Notes: generated by a model from the letters alone, not told the origin. A stretch of DNA of 51,048 bases from CAZZKJ01 sp964654695 (GCA_964654695.1 CAZZKJ010000014.1:1-51048); one strand, 5' to 3'. Shown: positions 1 through 9,090, counted from the stretch's first letter. Numbers and translations: made by a program.

Positions 1-43
1 ACATTGACTCGATCTGGGATGCTAGCATCGGGAGAAGGTGGTC

Positions 44-1381
44 TCAGACCGAGTGTCCGAATTGATCATTGACTTTTTTGAAATCATCTATGTCTATAAG
101 AATGAGCCCGATATCACCCTTGTACAGATTGGCGCGTGTTAATTCGCTGTTTAGTATGTTCCAAAAATGCCTGTGATTAAACAATCCCGTCAATCCATCC
201 GTGACCGATAGCCTTTCGAGCTTTTCATTCATTTCCTGCAGTGTTACATTTTGCGTATTCAAAGTTTTATTATTCGCCTGCAGTTCCACCTTGGCCAGGC
301 TGATCGTTTTGGCCATTTCGTTGAACGTTGAAATCATCAAACCGATTTCATCCTCGCTTGATGTCTGGATGTTCACCCCCACCATGCCTTCCTTTACTTT
401 TTTCGCTCCCTCCGATAGCGCCTGCACCGGTCTTAATATGGAACGTATAACTTTCAAAGCTATCAGGATGAACAGCGATAAGATAAGAAGATCGGCTACC
501 AGAATCTTGTTTCTCGTAGTCAACACCGGAGCCATGGATTGATCATAATCTTCCTCGCAAATCAACCACCAGCCCCTGTCTGCCAGAAAAATCTTCGATC
601 CGAAAACTTTCTTATGTGCATAGTTCTTATACGTCTCTACTTGTATGGGGCCGACCTGTCTGGTTGGCACTTCCATGGCTTTGGAGCCAAGCATGTTCGC
701 TCCAACAGCCCGAGGTTGAGTCAGGAAACAACCTCTGAAATCGAGCAAGTAAATATCGCCGTAGGCGCTCAAATTGACATCCATTAGAAGGTGTTCAATG
801 CTGTGCAGATTGAAACGCGCGCAAACCGTTATATCGAACTTGTCTTTTATTCTTACAGGGATGCTTACCCACTGGTTTATCGACTCGCTTCCAGGAAGCC
901 TGATCGCTTGCGAAATCACAGCTCTATCCGCGTTTTCTTCCTTCAGCGTCCGGAGAAAATCCGCATAATGAGAGACGCTGTCCGAAGTCGAAAACATCAA
1001 GTTGCCTTTTTTATCAAGCAGCGCGAAGTCTTCGTAGATCGTGAACTTTTCCTTTATATAAGAAAAGTAATCGTTCATATCCTTTTCGATGATTTTGAGG
1101 CTTTGCGGGTCGCTGTTATTAGAGAATTTTTCAAGGCTGGCTGTTAGAACTCTCGCTCGCGATAATACCGCCAAATCCAGCGATTTATTCGCGTACCACA
1201 AATCGACCTTACCCTTTGCGTTCAATAAGATCGAAGGGAATTTATCGCTTATTCTTTCGGTTAAGAATTGCTCTGTGCTCCTCATTGTTACAATACCGAT
1301 TATTACCGATGTAATAACAACGTTTACCAGCACCAGAGTAATGATTTTGGCCGAAAAGCTTTTGTGAATGATTTTGAACAT
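44..1381 (-). CDS. Membrane sensor diguanylate cyclase (Cache-HAMP-GGDEF), interrupted in the GGDEF domain
   Basis: Family role: c-di-GMP synthesis from GTP under control of a periplasmic sensor. Seen: an N-terminal membrane helix (about residues 10-33), a periplasmic Cache-like region of about 250 residues, a second helix near residues 290-310, a HAMP linker starting 'RSILRPVQ', a short coiled coil and the start of a GGDEF domain ('LSVTDGLTGLFNHRHF', 'LIDIDDFKKVNDQFGHS'). The frame then meets TGA at 46-44 where the family has a conserved Gly ('GHSVGD'), so the GGDEF signature itself is missing. The same frame stays open beyond the stop to base 1 and still looks like GGDEF ('DHLLPMLASQIES'). 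I chose ATG 1381 because AAAGGA lies upstream; an ATG at 1423 is possible. As it stands the product has no active site, through a nonsense mutation or a base error. Confidence 0.8.
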   Translation of the reverse strand: MFKIIHKSFSAKIITLVLVNVVITSVIIGIVTMRSTEQFLTERISDKFPSILLNAKGKVDLWYANKSLDLAVLSRARVLTASLEKFSNNSDPQSLKIIEKDMNDYFSYIKEKFTIYEDFALLDKKGNLMFSTSDSVSHYADFLRTLKEENADRAVISQAIRLPGSESINQWVSIPVRIKDKFDITVCARFNLHSIEHLLMDVNLSAYGDIYLLDFRGCFLTQPRAVGANMLGSKAMEVPTRQVGPIQVETYKNYAHKKVFGSKIFLADRGWWLICEEDYDQSMAPVLTTRNKILVADLLILSLFILIALKVIRSILRPVQALSEGAKKVKEGMVGVNIQTSSEDEIGLMISTFNEMAKTISLAKVELQANNKTLNTQNVTLQEMNEKLERLSVTDGLTGLFNHRHFWNILNSELTRANLYKGDIGLILIDIDDFKKVNDQFGHSV

Positions 1382-1491
1382 CCTGATCCTTTCAATGCTG
1401 CTTATCCATATTTTGCATAGCAAGAACGATACACAAACCGCTGCTGGTGGGCCGGGACCGGGTAGGAAATTTTTGCCGAGTACAAATGCAG

Positions 1492-1516
1492 AACGGCGGC
1501 CCTGAAAGCCGCCGTT
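1492..1516 (-). terminator. Perfect 9-bp hairpin downstream of the ferredoxin gene
   Basis: AACGGCGGC and GCCGCCGTT are separated by 7 bases, about 30 bp past the ferredoxin stop. On the minus strand no strong T-run follows; on the plus strand TTTT follows. It may be a weak or bidirectional terminator, or an RNA-stabilising hairpin. Confidence 0.5.
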
Positions 1517-1544
1517 TTGATTACGATATCAATGAGATATAAGC

Positions 1545-1832
1545 TTACTTCTTATATCTTGAAGGATAATTATCCCCAAAATCCATTTCCGGATGAATCT
1601 TTTTCGCGCGATCGAGGAGAACCTCTTCGGATTCTTTATGATTGGGATCCGGCAAACAACAATCAACCGGGCACACGGCCTGGCACTGCTCTTCATCGAA
1701 ATGTCCAACGCACTCGGTGCATAAGTTGGGATCTATAACGTATATGTCTTCGCCTTCCGAGATGGCCTCATTTGGACACTCAGGCTCGCACGCTCCGCAG
1801 TTGATGCATTCATCGGTTATGTAAGTCGACAT
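1545..1832 (-). CDS. 2[4Fe-4S] ferredoxin, YfhL/Alvin type
   Basis: Small cytoplasmic electron carrier of 95 residues. The first cluster motif is C9-x2-C12-x2-C15-x3-C19-P. The second has a longer loop, C38-x2-C41-x7-C49-x3-C53-P, followed by the 'VDCC' pair. The segment 'CVGHFDEEQC' and a C-terminal helical tail are typical of Alvin-type ferredoxins, which have one very low-potential cluster (family knowledge). The start is supported by AGGAGG 7 bases upstream. A sigma-70-like promoter lies at 1930-1958, so the gene is probably monocistronic. The leader of about 90 bases holds a GC-rich stem (GCTG/CAGC extended by GGC/GCC) of unknown role. The redox partner is not visible here. Confidence 0.93.
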   Translation of the reverse strand: MSTYITDECINCGACEPECPNEAISEGEDIYVIDPNLCTECVGHFDEEQCQAVCPVDCCLPDPNHKESEEVLLDRAKKIHPEMDFGDNYPSRYKK

Positions 1833-2218
1833 CCTTCTGCCTCCTGGATAAATACAGGCGCTGCCGCCTCAGCACGCGCCGCTCAAATAACTGTTATGTA
1901 AAGAGTTACCAAGTTGTAAATCTTGATATAAAATAAACCACCTTTTTCCCCTTGTCAAGCAAAAGTAAACAGCTTACGGCGCATTATCCTCAGGCGCCCG
2001 GTCGGGTACATAGCATATATGGCCTTTTCTAAAAGAGACTTTGAAACTCGTGTTTTCCACAATATGGACACGCATTGAAAGTATGTGATAGTATATGCTG
2101 CGGTTGATTCAAAAAGCACTATGCACGCACCCGTGAGCCGTTCATTGGACTTTGCACGGCAGCAAATGAATGGCTTCCTACCGTGGTTTTTGAAAATTTT
2201 CAGGAAGGATGGAAAGGA
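1833..2218. other. Intergenic region between divergent ferredoxin and PD40 genes
   Basis: About 385 bases without a convincing gene. The left part holds the ferredoxin leader and promoter. The right part must hold the promoter of the PD40 gene, but I could not pick a convincing -35/-10 pair. A GTG at 2183 could extend the PD40 gene by 12 codons. Confidence 0.6.
1930..1958 (-). promoter_or_regulatory. Sigma-70-type promoter for the ferredoxin gene
   Basis: Read on the minus strand: consensus TTGACA (1958-1953), a 17-base spacer, then TATTTT (1935-1930). Predicted start near 1923, about 90 bases before the ATG. Confidence 0.7.
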
Positions 2219-3319
2219 ATGGTTCCTAGAATTTTCTTATCTCTTATGATAGTCGCAGCGCTAGCGGTTTTTTTTTGTACCGCTTCCGCTTTTCCCGTGG
2301 ATGAAAACGAAAAGGATAGCTTTTCGGTTGGAAAAACTAAAAAAAAGACCCTTCTGTTCGAAGGCGAAAAGCATTTTGCAAACATCAAACAGCTAACATT
2401 CGGCGGCGAGAACGCCGAAGCCTACTTCAGCTTCGATAACAAGAAACTCATCTTTCAATCGACCAGAGACAGCTTCGACTGCGATCAAATATTTACAATG
2501 AACGCCGACGGCTCGGATGTAATGCTTTTAAGCAACGGCAAAGGCAGAACCACATGCGCCTACTATTTTCCGAATGAGCATAATATTCTATATTCATCAA
2601 CGTATTTATCCGGGCAGGATTGCCCTCCCAAACCCGATTATTCCCGCGGGTACGTTTGGCCTCTATACAATTCCTACCAGATATTCAAATGCGATATGGA
2701 CGGAAGAAACATCAGGCTGCTTTCGGATTCTCCGGAATACGATGCCGAAGCAACCATCGCTCCCGACGGTTCGAAGATTGTTTTTACGTCAAGCCGCGAC
2801 GGTGACCTCGAGCTTTACAGCATGGATCCGGATGGAACAAACCTGAAGAGGCTGACTCATGAAATTGGCTATGATGGTGGTGCTTTTTTCGGTCCAAACA
2901 GCGATAAAATTGTATACAGGGCTCATCATCCCAAGGAGGAGAAAGAAATCGCAAAGTACAAAGAGCTTCTGAAGAACGATCTCATAGAGCCTCATGTCCT
3001 TGAAATATTCACAATGAACACCGACGGCACCGGCAGAGTCCAGGTAACCGACTTCAATGCGGCAAGTTTTTGCCCCTTTTTTACTCCCGACGGCGAAAGG
3101 ATAATCTTTTCATCGAATCTTGGAGATCCAAACGGACGTAATTTCGATCTCTACATTATAAACGAGGACGGATCGAATTTGGAGCGCATAACCTATTGTC
3201 CCAGCTTCGATGGTTTCCCGATGTTCAGTTCCGACGGCAAAAAATTAGTATTCGGATCCAACCGCAACAACAATAATCCTCACGATACGAATATTTTTAT
3301 CGCGGACTGGATTCCCTAA
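2219..3319 (+). CDS. Exported PD40/TolB-like beta-propeller protein
   Basis: About 366 residues. A signal peptide (hydrophobic run 'IFLSLMIVAALAVFFC', likely cleavage after 'TASA') is followed by repeated WD40-like PD40 blades of the form 'xxPDGxKIVFxSxRDGxxxLYxMxxDGxNLxRLT', with at least five copies (for example 'SPDG'-type turns at 'IAPDGSKIVF', 'FTPDGERIIF', 'FSSDGKKLVF'). No catalytic domain follows. Such propellers bind proteins or glycans in the periplasm; the specific role is unknown. I prefer ATG 2219, which sits next to AGGAAGGATGGAAAGGA, over GTG 2183, because it puts the signal peptide at the N terminus. The prpD-family gene follows after 29 bp, so co-transcription is possible, though no functional link is evident. 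Confidence 0.85.
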   Translation: MVPRIFLSLMIVAALAVFFCTASAFPVDENEKDSFSVGKTKKKTLLFEGEKHFANIKQLTFGGENAEAYFSFDNKKLIFQSTRDSFDCDQIFTMNADGSDVMLLSNGKGRTTCAYYFPNEHNILYSSTYLSGQDCPPKPDYSRGYVWPLYNSYQIFKCDMDGRNIRLLSDSPEYDAEATIAPDGSKIVFTSSRDGDLELYSMDPDGTNLKRLTHEIGYDGGAFFGPNSDKIVYRAHHPKEEKEIAKYKELLKNDLIEPHVLEIFTMNTDGTGRVQVTDFNAASFCPFFTPDGERIIFSSNLGDPNGRNFDLYIINEDGSNLERITYCPSFDGFPMFSSDGKKLVFGSNRNNNNPHDTNIFIADWIP

Positions 3320-3348
3320 TCATCACGAAGAATCGAAAGGCCCTGAAT

Positions 3349-4719
3349 ATGAGCACGATGACAGAGAAACTGGCTGATTTTACAATCAAGCTTGAATTCG
3401 GAGACCTGCCCGAGGAGGCCGTAGAGTCGGCAAAACACCTGCTGTTCGACAGCATCGGCTGCGCACTTGGCGGCCTCAAGCAGAAAGATCCCGGAATCTA
3501 TATGGAAGTGCTCGATTTCCTGGGCGCCGCCGGACAGGCCACCATAATTGGAACCCGAAAAAAGACGTCGATCACAAATGCCGCGCTGATAAACAGCCTC
3601 CTGGTAAGAGTAATGGATTATAACGATATCTATTGGAATCAGGATCCTTCGCATCCCAGTGACTTGATCCCCGTGGCCCTGGCTCTGGGCGAGCATCTTG
3701 GCCTGGGAGGAAGGGATATTCTCTTGGCCATTATCATCGGGTATGAAATAGAAATGCGATTATGTGATTTCGCCGTTCCCGGTATTCGGGAAAGGGGATG
3801 GCATCACGCGACTTTAACGCAAATGGCTTCACCGTTCATGGCGGGCAAGCTTTTGGGGCTCAACGCACCTCAAATGGTAAACGCAGCCGGTATTTCCGGA
3901 TCTTCACACTGCACGCTGGGGGCGGTAACCGCGGGTAAGTTAACCATGATGAAGAACACGGTCGACCCTTCTGCGGCTGCCGACGGAATAGAGGCCGCTC
4001 TCCTTGCTCAAAAAGGCTATACGGGACCTGAACACGTAATAGACGGCAAAGAAGGACTCATGCAGGTACTGGGACAGGGGTGGAATGAAAAGGCGCTTCT
4101 TGACGGACTGCCTGAATCATTCAAGATCACCGAATGCGGAATGAAATCCTACCCCACTGAAGCCCTGACTCATTCCCCGATCACGGCCGCTTTGGAAATC
4201 GTAAAAAAACATGGTATAGATTCTAACAGCATAGCCGGCGTTAGAGTCGGGACCATAGCCCGGGCTGCAGACATTTTGTCGGATCCGTCCAAATACGATC
4301 CAAAGAGCAAAGAAACTGCGGATCACAGCCTCCCTTACTGCCTGGCCGCAGCTTTTGCCCGGGGGAGGGTTACCCCGAATGAGTTCACCAACGAAACGAT
4401 AAACGATCCTTCGGTTAGAAAACTTCTTCCGCTGATAAAAATCGAGGCGGATCATTCATTCGAATCTCTTTTCCCTGAAAAGCAGCCGTCAAGTGTTTCG
4501 GTCACTACCGTCTCAGGGGAAATTTTTGATTCATATATAGAATATCCCAAGGGTCATCCCAAGAATCCCATGGATAAACATGAACTCATGAGTAAATTCA
4601 TCTCTCTCGCATCCCCGGAATTGGGTCCGAATGAAGCCGGCATGATTTTCGATTTTATCGATGAAATGCAGGATCTTAACCGCATAAACAGGCTTTTTGA
4701 TATCCTTGCGTCTGATTAA
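3349..4719 (+). CDS. MmgE/PrpD family protein (2-methylcitrate dehydratase-like)
   Basis: 456 residues, the usual family length, no signal peptide. Typical features are the N-terminal helix pair 'LADFTIKLEFGDLPEEAVESA' in part, 'LLFDSIGCALGG', 'NAALINSLLVRVMDYND' with a nearby 'HPSDLIPVALALGE', a 'GWHHATLTQMASPFMAGKLLGL' region and the C-terminal 'INRLFDIL'. The family includes 2-methylcitrate dehydratase and cis-aconitate decarboxylase. No prpB, prpC or other methylcitrate gene is nearby, so the substrate cannot be assigned. GAAAGG upstream of ATG 3349 fits a ribosome site. The gene converges on the TonB-dependent receptor with about 40 bp between stops. Confidence 0.9.
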   Translation: MSTMTEKLADFTIKLEFGDLPEEAVESAKHLLFDSIGCALGGLKQKDPGIYMEVLDFLGAAGQATIIGTRKKTSITNAALINSLLVRVMDYNDIYWNQDPSHPSDLIPVALALGEHLGLGGRDILLAIIIGYEIEMRLCDFAVPGIRERGWHHATLTQMASPFMAGKLLGLNAPQMVNAAGISGSSHCTLGAVTAGKLTMMKNTVDPSAAADGIEAALLAQKGYTGPEHVIDGKEGLMQVLGQGWNEKALLDGLPESFKITECGMKSYPTEALTHSPITAALEIVKKHGIDSNSIAGVRVGTIARAADILSDPSKYDPKSKETADHSLPYCLAAAFARGRVTPNEFTNETINDPSVRKLLPLIKIEADHSFESLFPEKQPSSVSVTTVSGEIFDSYIEYPKGHPKNPMDKHELMSKFISLASPELGPNEAGMIFDFIDEMQDLNRINRLFDILASD

Positions 4720-4760
4720 GCCTTTTGCAGGCCGGCCATGCGGGGCATTTCGCACCGCGA

Positions 4761-7241
4761 TCATATTCCGAATTCCAAACCGATGTAATAATTTCTCAGC
4801 GCGGCCGGAAAAAATGACTCCCCTTCGCCGTAGGCCGCATAGTATTCATTGGTAAGATTGAATCCCTGCACGATCAAAGCGGTATTGCTAAATCCTGCGA
4901 TGTCGCCGAGGCGAAGCGAAATAGACGCATTCAGGATCGTATAAGAATCAACTACCGTCTCCGGTTTCAGCACCGCTGATCCGTACCATTTGCCCTCAAA
5001 ATTATCCGTATATTTCGCGCCCTCGTGGTGGACCCACATCGACAAATCGGGCTTGATGTGCCTTGTTAATTGAAATTCATAACTTGCTCTGGCGTTCCAA
5101 ATTATATCGGCGAATCCGGCGATGCGGTTGCCGTCGAGATTGTAGGCAATAACCGAATCAGGTCCTTGCGGGTTCAACATAAAATTCCCCGCTCTGTCGA
5201 AGAAGGTATATCTGTCGAGCGTATTTCTGCTGATAGAAAAATTCCCGCCTATTTTCAGTCCTTTGTACGGATCGGCAGCCAGCACAGCTTCAAATCCCTT
5301 GTGAGTAGTTTTATCAGCGTTTCCGGTTATAGGATCCCCGAATCGGTCCAAACCGCCTTTCTTTATGATTTCATTTCTGAAATCCATCCAAAACAGATTT
5401 ATAGAACCCGATATAATATTCTTTTTGAAACCAACCCCTAATTCATAATCATTTAAAACTTCGGATTCGACCAGTGGATTATTGAAATCAAAAACCCCTG
5501 ACGATAATTCTTCGAACTGCGGTAAAGCCCCGCCGCTCGATTCCGCGGCATCATACAATGTCTTCAGGCGCGGCTCTCTCCTGGTGCGCGCATAGCTGAA
5601 AAATGTATGGAATTCATCGCTGATACTGACATTCATTCCAACACGAGGGTTGAAGAACAAATACGGCACGGTGAAATCATTGCCGGCGAATTTCTCATCA
5701 AACAATCCGTACCGGTTATAAACAATCTGCAGGCTCGCCTTGATTCTCGCGCGCGAGTTTACACTGTAGGCTTCGTCCACATACCCCGAGGTCATAATTT
5801 TTGATCCTTTGTATTCATAATAGCGCCTGTCTGAAGACACTCCGGGCGGCAAATATTGCGCCCATTTTACGCTCCCCCAATGGAGGGAACGGTGATAGCG
5901 CATTTCCGCGCCCAGGTTCAAAACTCCGGATCCATGCTTTAAAGTAACCCGCGGCAGCCATCCTCCCTGCTTGTTGCCGACAAAGGCCCTGACCATTGAC
6001 TTGCCCGGATTCGATGTCGGATTGAATCCATATTTATTTGTAATTCGAAAATATGTGGTATCGGCCCACGAACCGTCAAAATCGAAAAATCCATCGCCCT
6101 GGATGAAGAAAAGCGCGTTGGTGAAAGACGTTCTATCGCTCAATTTCCAAACGTTGATGATTTCATAGTGCGGTTGAAAGAAATTCTCGATCTGCTCCTT
6201 GACCTCCGGATTCGATGAGAGGAAATTAGTTTTTCGAAGTTCTTTGTCATCAAGGAAGTTTTTTGGAACTCCATAGTACGACAAATGATCCTTGATCGGA
6301 CCTCCATACAAGTGAATTTTCGTCGTAGTGTGTTCAGTATATTTAACCGCTCCGAAGAAATATGAGAAATAATCCACCCATGAATCATTGCGGTAGCCGT
6401 CAGACAGAATTCGAGAAAAACGCCCGTAGAGAGAATAGCTGTTGTTTATAAGGCCGGAATTGATCTTGAAGGAATATTTTTGAGTGTTGTAGCTCCCATA
6501 TCCGATATTCGCTCCTGCGCCCGCATCTCCTTCGAAAACTGAAGTTACCATGTTTACGCTGCCGCCGATCGACGGCGGACCGTAGAACGAACTTCCTGCC
6601 CCGCGCTGAACCTGGATGTCCTGCAGGTTCTCCGAGAGATCCGGAAAATCTATCCAATAGACATTATGATCTTCTGGATCGTTCTGGGGGATACCGTTAA
6701 TCATCACCGATATTCTTCTCTGTTCAAAACCGCGCAGGGACATATAACTGTATCCTATGCCATTTCCATTATCCGAATAATATGAGGCCGAAGGCAGCTC
6801 CGATAAAAGCACGGGAACATCCTGAGTTGTGTATCTTTTTGACAATTCTTCCCTGGATATATTCGAGAAAACACCGGGAGAAATCCGGTTTCGAGCCCTG
6901 GAAGCAGTAACGATGATTTTTTCTCCCGGCAGGATGATCGGCTTAAGGGCAAATTCAAGACTTTGAGAATCGGAGCTCAGCCAGACAGTTTTTTTTATAA
7001 CTTCATAGCCGACAAAGCTCACACTTAAAAGATGTGGTCCCCCGGCAACATTCGGAAATATAAACTCACCGTCTTTACCGGAAGGAAGCCCGATATGCAG
7101 GTCTTCAATCATAATGTTGGCTCCAATTAAAACCCGGCCAGTGGAAATGTCCGTTACCCTTCCCTTGAGTTCGTATCCGGCTGCATATTGAGCCTGTCCA
7201 AATATGAACAAAAACGCCAAACCTATAATTATTTTTTGCAT
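4761..7241 (-). CDS. TonB-dependent outer-membrane receptor under TPP riboswitch control (probable thiamin receptor)
   Basis: About 826 residues. Order: signal peptide ('KIIIGLAFLFIFGQAQ'), a carboxypeptidase-regulatory-like domain (about 25-105, 'LKGRVTDISTGRVLIGANI'), a plug domain (about 115-230, 'SLRGFEQRRISVMINGIPQND', 'IQVQRGAGSSFYGPPSIGGSVNM' in part), then a 22-strand barrel-like region rich in aromatic residues, ending in an aromatic C terminus ('YIGLEFGI'). Active transport across the outer membrane with TonB-ExbBD is inferred from family; none of those genes is here. The upstream promoter, TPP aptamer and terminator indicate repression by thiamin pyrophosphate, so thiamin or a thiamin precursor is the likely substrate. 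ATG 7241 follows GGGAG by 8 bases; an upstream ATG at 7268 would fall inside the terminator hairpin and is rejected. Confidence 0.92.
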   Translation of the reverse strand: MQKIIIGLAFLFIFGQAQYAAGYELKGRVTDISTGRVLIGANIMIEDLHIGLPSGKDGEFIFPNVAGGPHLLSVSFVGYEVIKKTVWLSSDSQSLEFALKPIILPGEKIIVTASRARNRISPGVFSNISREELSKRYTTQDVPVLLSELPSASYYSDNGNGIGYSYMSLRGFEQRRISVMINGIPQNDPEDHNVYWIDFPDLSENLQDIQVQRGAGSSFYGPPSIGGSVNMVTSVFEGDAGAGANIGYGSYNTQKYSFKINSGLINNSYSLYGRFSRILSDGYRNDSWVDYFSYFFGAVKYTEHTTTKIHLYGGPIKDHLSYYGVPKNFLDDKELRKTNFLSSNPEVKEQIENFFQPHYEIINVWKLSDRTSFTNALFFIQGDGFFDFDGSWADTTYFRITNKYGFNPTSNPGKSMVRAFVGNKQGGWLPRVTLKHGSGVLNLGAEMRYHRSLHWGSVKWAQYLPPGVSSDRRYYEYKGSKIMTSGYVDEAYSVNSRARIKASLQIVYNRYGLFDEKFAGNDFTVPYLFFNPRVGMNVSISDEFHTFFSYARTRREPRLKTLYDAAESSGGALPQFEELSSGVFDFNNPLVESEVLNDYELGVGFKKNIISGSINLFWMDFRNEIIKKGGLDRFGDPITGNADKTTHKGFEAVLAADPYKGLKIGGNFSISRNTLDRYTFFDRAGNFMLNPQGPDSVIAYNLDGNRIAGFADIIWNARASYEFQLTRHIKPDLSMWVHHEGAKYTDNFEGKWYGSAVLKPETVVDSYTILNASISLRLGDIAGFSNTALIVQGFNLTNEYYAAYGEGESFFPAALRNYYIGLEFGI

Positions 7242-7254
7242 AACGAATCTCCCA

Positions 7255-7282
7255 ATAAAAATAGCCACCCTCCTGGGGTGGC
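7255..7282 (-). terminator. Riboswitch expression platform: intrinsic terminator
   Basis: On the minus strand GCCACCC (7282-7276), a 5-base loop CAGGA and GGGTGGC (7270-7264) form a perfect 7-bp stem followed by TATTTTTATT. The receptor ribosome site (GGGAG) begins just after. The 5' arm is also complementary to GGGGTGGC at 7369-7362 in the aptamer. Confidence 0.8.
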
Positions 7283-7301
7283 ACCTGTTAAAAAGAAACG
7301 G

Positions 7302-7372
7302 CCGCTTCCCTACGCTGGCATTATCCAGATCAGGTTTGAGGGTATGTCTCAGGCCCAGGAGGCCACCCCTAA
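7302..7372 (-). promoter_or_regulatory. TPP riboswitch (Thi-box)
   Basis: Read on the minus strand the conserved core is unmistakable: CTGAGA, then ACCCTCAAACCTGATCTGGA, then TAATGCCAGCGTAGGGAAG. This matches the pyrimidine- and pyrophosphate-sensing parts of the TPP aptamer. It lies between a consensus promoter (7396-7424) and the terminator (7255-7282) in the leader of the TonB-dependent receptor gene. Known behaviour: TPP binding favours the terminator and switches the gene off. Confidence 0.95.
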
Positions 7373-7395
7373 CGACTTTATGTTTTAACGCCCGG

Positions 7396-7424
7396 ATAAT
7401 AATACCGCTTGCAAATTATGTCAA
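7396..7424 (-). promoter_or_regulatory. Sigma-70-type promoter of the riboswitch-receptor transcript
   Basis: Minus strand: TTGACA (7424-7419), a 17-base spacer, TATTAT (7401-7396). Predicted start near 7389, just upstream of the TPP aptamer. Confidence 0.75.
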
Positions 7425-7512
7425 ACTCATTTTTCATAATTGCATCCGGCCGCCGGGTTTCTGTTGGGAGCCCGGGAAATACCATGTTCCGCCAATTTGG
7501 AGATCCAAGGAT

Positions 7513-8997
7513 ATGAAATCACAGCGGACACAATCGCGCTCGCTAGAAGAATTCGAAGAAATCATGAAGGAAGCCACGGGATGGGTGATCGAATATTTCA
7601 AACACCCGCAAGATTACCCGGTTCTGTCCAAGGCCAGGCCCGGCGATATAATTAAATCGTTCCCAAAATCGCCGCCGCGAACCGGAAGATCCTACCGAGA
7701 CATACTAAGCGATTTCAAAAACTCGATAGTGCCCGGGATTACTCATTGGAACCATCCTTCTTTTTTTGCTTATTTCGCGATAACCGGATCATGTCCGGGA
7801 ATCCTGGGTGAATTCCTTACCGCAGCGTTAAACGTAAACGGTATGTTGTGGAAAACCTCCCCCGCTCTGACGGAACTGGAAGAGCTATCCCTCGGCTATT
7901 TGAAATCCATGCTGGGAATCGACGAATCTTTTTTTGGAATGATCCTGGATACCGCCTCCACCTCCAGCCTGCTGGCCGTGGCAGCAGCCAGAGAAGCGCT
8001 GGATGAATTCCAAATCCGGGAAAAAGGAATGGCAGGGAGACCGGACATTCCTCCCCTGGTACTTTACACATCCGAGCACTCGCATTCCTCCATCGAAAAA
8101 GCGGCGATAGTTCTTGGAATCGGGCGCAATAACGTTAGAAAAATTCGGGTTAACTCGAACTTTCAAATGAGTCCCGAAGCACTGAAAAAAGCAATCCATA
8201 ACGATAAAAACCAGCATATGAGACCTTTTTGCGTAGTCGCCACAGTTGGAACCACTTCAACAACCAGTGTCGATCCTGTTGAGAAAATAGCAGCCATATG
8301 CGGTGAAAACAACTTGTGGCTCCACGTTGATGCCGCATATGCCGGTATGGCCGCCATCCTCCCTGAAATGAAAGACACCCTCGCAGGATGCGACATGTCG
8401 GACTCAATTGTCGTTAACCCCCATAAATGGCTGGCAACGCCGATAGACCTCAGCGCTTTCTTTTGCAAAAAACCGGAGGTTCTCAAAAGAGCTTTCGCGC
8501 TCGTACCGGAATATCTGAAGACCAGCGAGGGGAGCGAAGTCACCAATCTGATGGATTATGGATTCCAGCTGGGCAGAAGATTTCGGGCTCTTAAATTATG
8601 GATGGTTATCAATTATTATGGAACGGAAGGGCTGCAGTCCATGCTGAGGGGACATATCGAGCTGGCCCGAGAATTCGAAAATTTTTTGCGCCGCAGCCGC
8701 TTTTTCGAAATAATGGCCCCCGTCACATTCAGCACGGTTTGCTTCCGGCTGAATCCTTTCGGCAAACGCGGAGTCCGCAAGCAATCCCCCCTCAGGTCCG
8801 AACGGCAAAACATTGATGAACTGAACGAGCGTTTTCTGGAGAACGTCAATAAAACCGGGCGGGCGTTCCTGTCCCATACTAAGATAAATGATTATTTTAC
8901 ACTGCGTTGCGCCATAGGCAACATAAATACTACGCGCGATCACATAAAAGCCCTAGAAACTCTTCTGACCGAACAAGCCCAAAGGATTCTCAAATAG
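7513..8997 (+). CDS. Pyridoxal-phosphate-dependent amino acid decarboxylase (aromatic-L-amino-acid / group II type)
   Basis: 494 residues, full length for group II PLP decarboxylases. Signatures: 'THWNHPSFFAYF' in the N-terminal part, 'TSEHSHSSIEKAA', the 'HVDAAYAG' motif carrying the PLP-contact Asp, and 'NPHKWL' with the Schiff-base lysine at K305. The sequence resembles aromatic-L-amino-acid/tyrosine decarboxylases more than glutamate decarboxylases, but the amino acid used cannot be fixed by eye. ATG 7513 has AAGGAT and GGAG just upstream. The frame is open upstream to 7204, but that part crosses the TPP aptamer and is not protein-like. The gene is divergent from the thiamin receptor; I see no clear promoter for it. 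Expected product: a biogenic amine plus CO2. Confidence 0.93.
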   Translation: MKSQRTQSRSLEEFEEIMKEATGWVIEYFKHPQDYPVLSKARPGDIIKSFPKSPPRTGRSYRDILSDFKNSIVPGITHWNHPSFFAYFAITGSCPGILGEFLTAALNVNGMLWKTSPALTELEELSLGYLKSMLGIDESFFGMILDTASTSSLLAVAAAREALDEFQIREKGMAGRPDIPPLVLYTSEHSHSSIEKAAIVLGIGRNNVRKIRVNSNFQMSPEALKKAIHNDKNQHMRPFCVVATVGTTSTTSVDPVEKIAAICGENNLWLHVDAAYAGMAAILPEMKDTLAGCDMSDSIVVNPHKWLATPIDLSAFFCKKPEVLKRAFALVPEYLKTSEGSEVTNLMDYGFQLGRRFRALKLWMVINYYGTEGLQSMLRGHIELAREFENFLRRSRFFEIMAPVTFSTVCFRLNPFGKRGVRKQSPLRSERQNIDELNERFLENVNKTGRAFLSHTKINDYFTLRCAIGNINTTRDHIKALETLLTEQAQRILK

Positions 8998-9090
8998 TTA
9001 TTTGCATTCATATAATTAAAGCTGTTATCATGCCAATCATTAGCTGGGTCATCCGGTTCCGAAGTCGCCGCCGCGTTTATACGAAACAAC

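Noticed and set aside
44..46. TGA read as glycine (alternative code)
   Set aside because: Other genes here use TGA as a proper stop (for example at 4761, 24272 and 35322), and long genes show no other in-frame TGA.
7241..7372. Cobalamin riboswitch before the TonB-dependent receptor
   Set aside because: The leader has the TPP core and none of the cobalamin box.
7204..7512. N-terminal extension of the decarboxylase frame
   Set aside because: It runs through the TPP aptamer and receptor leader, has no ribosome site and no protein-like character.
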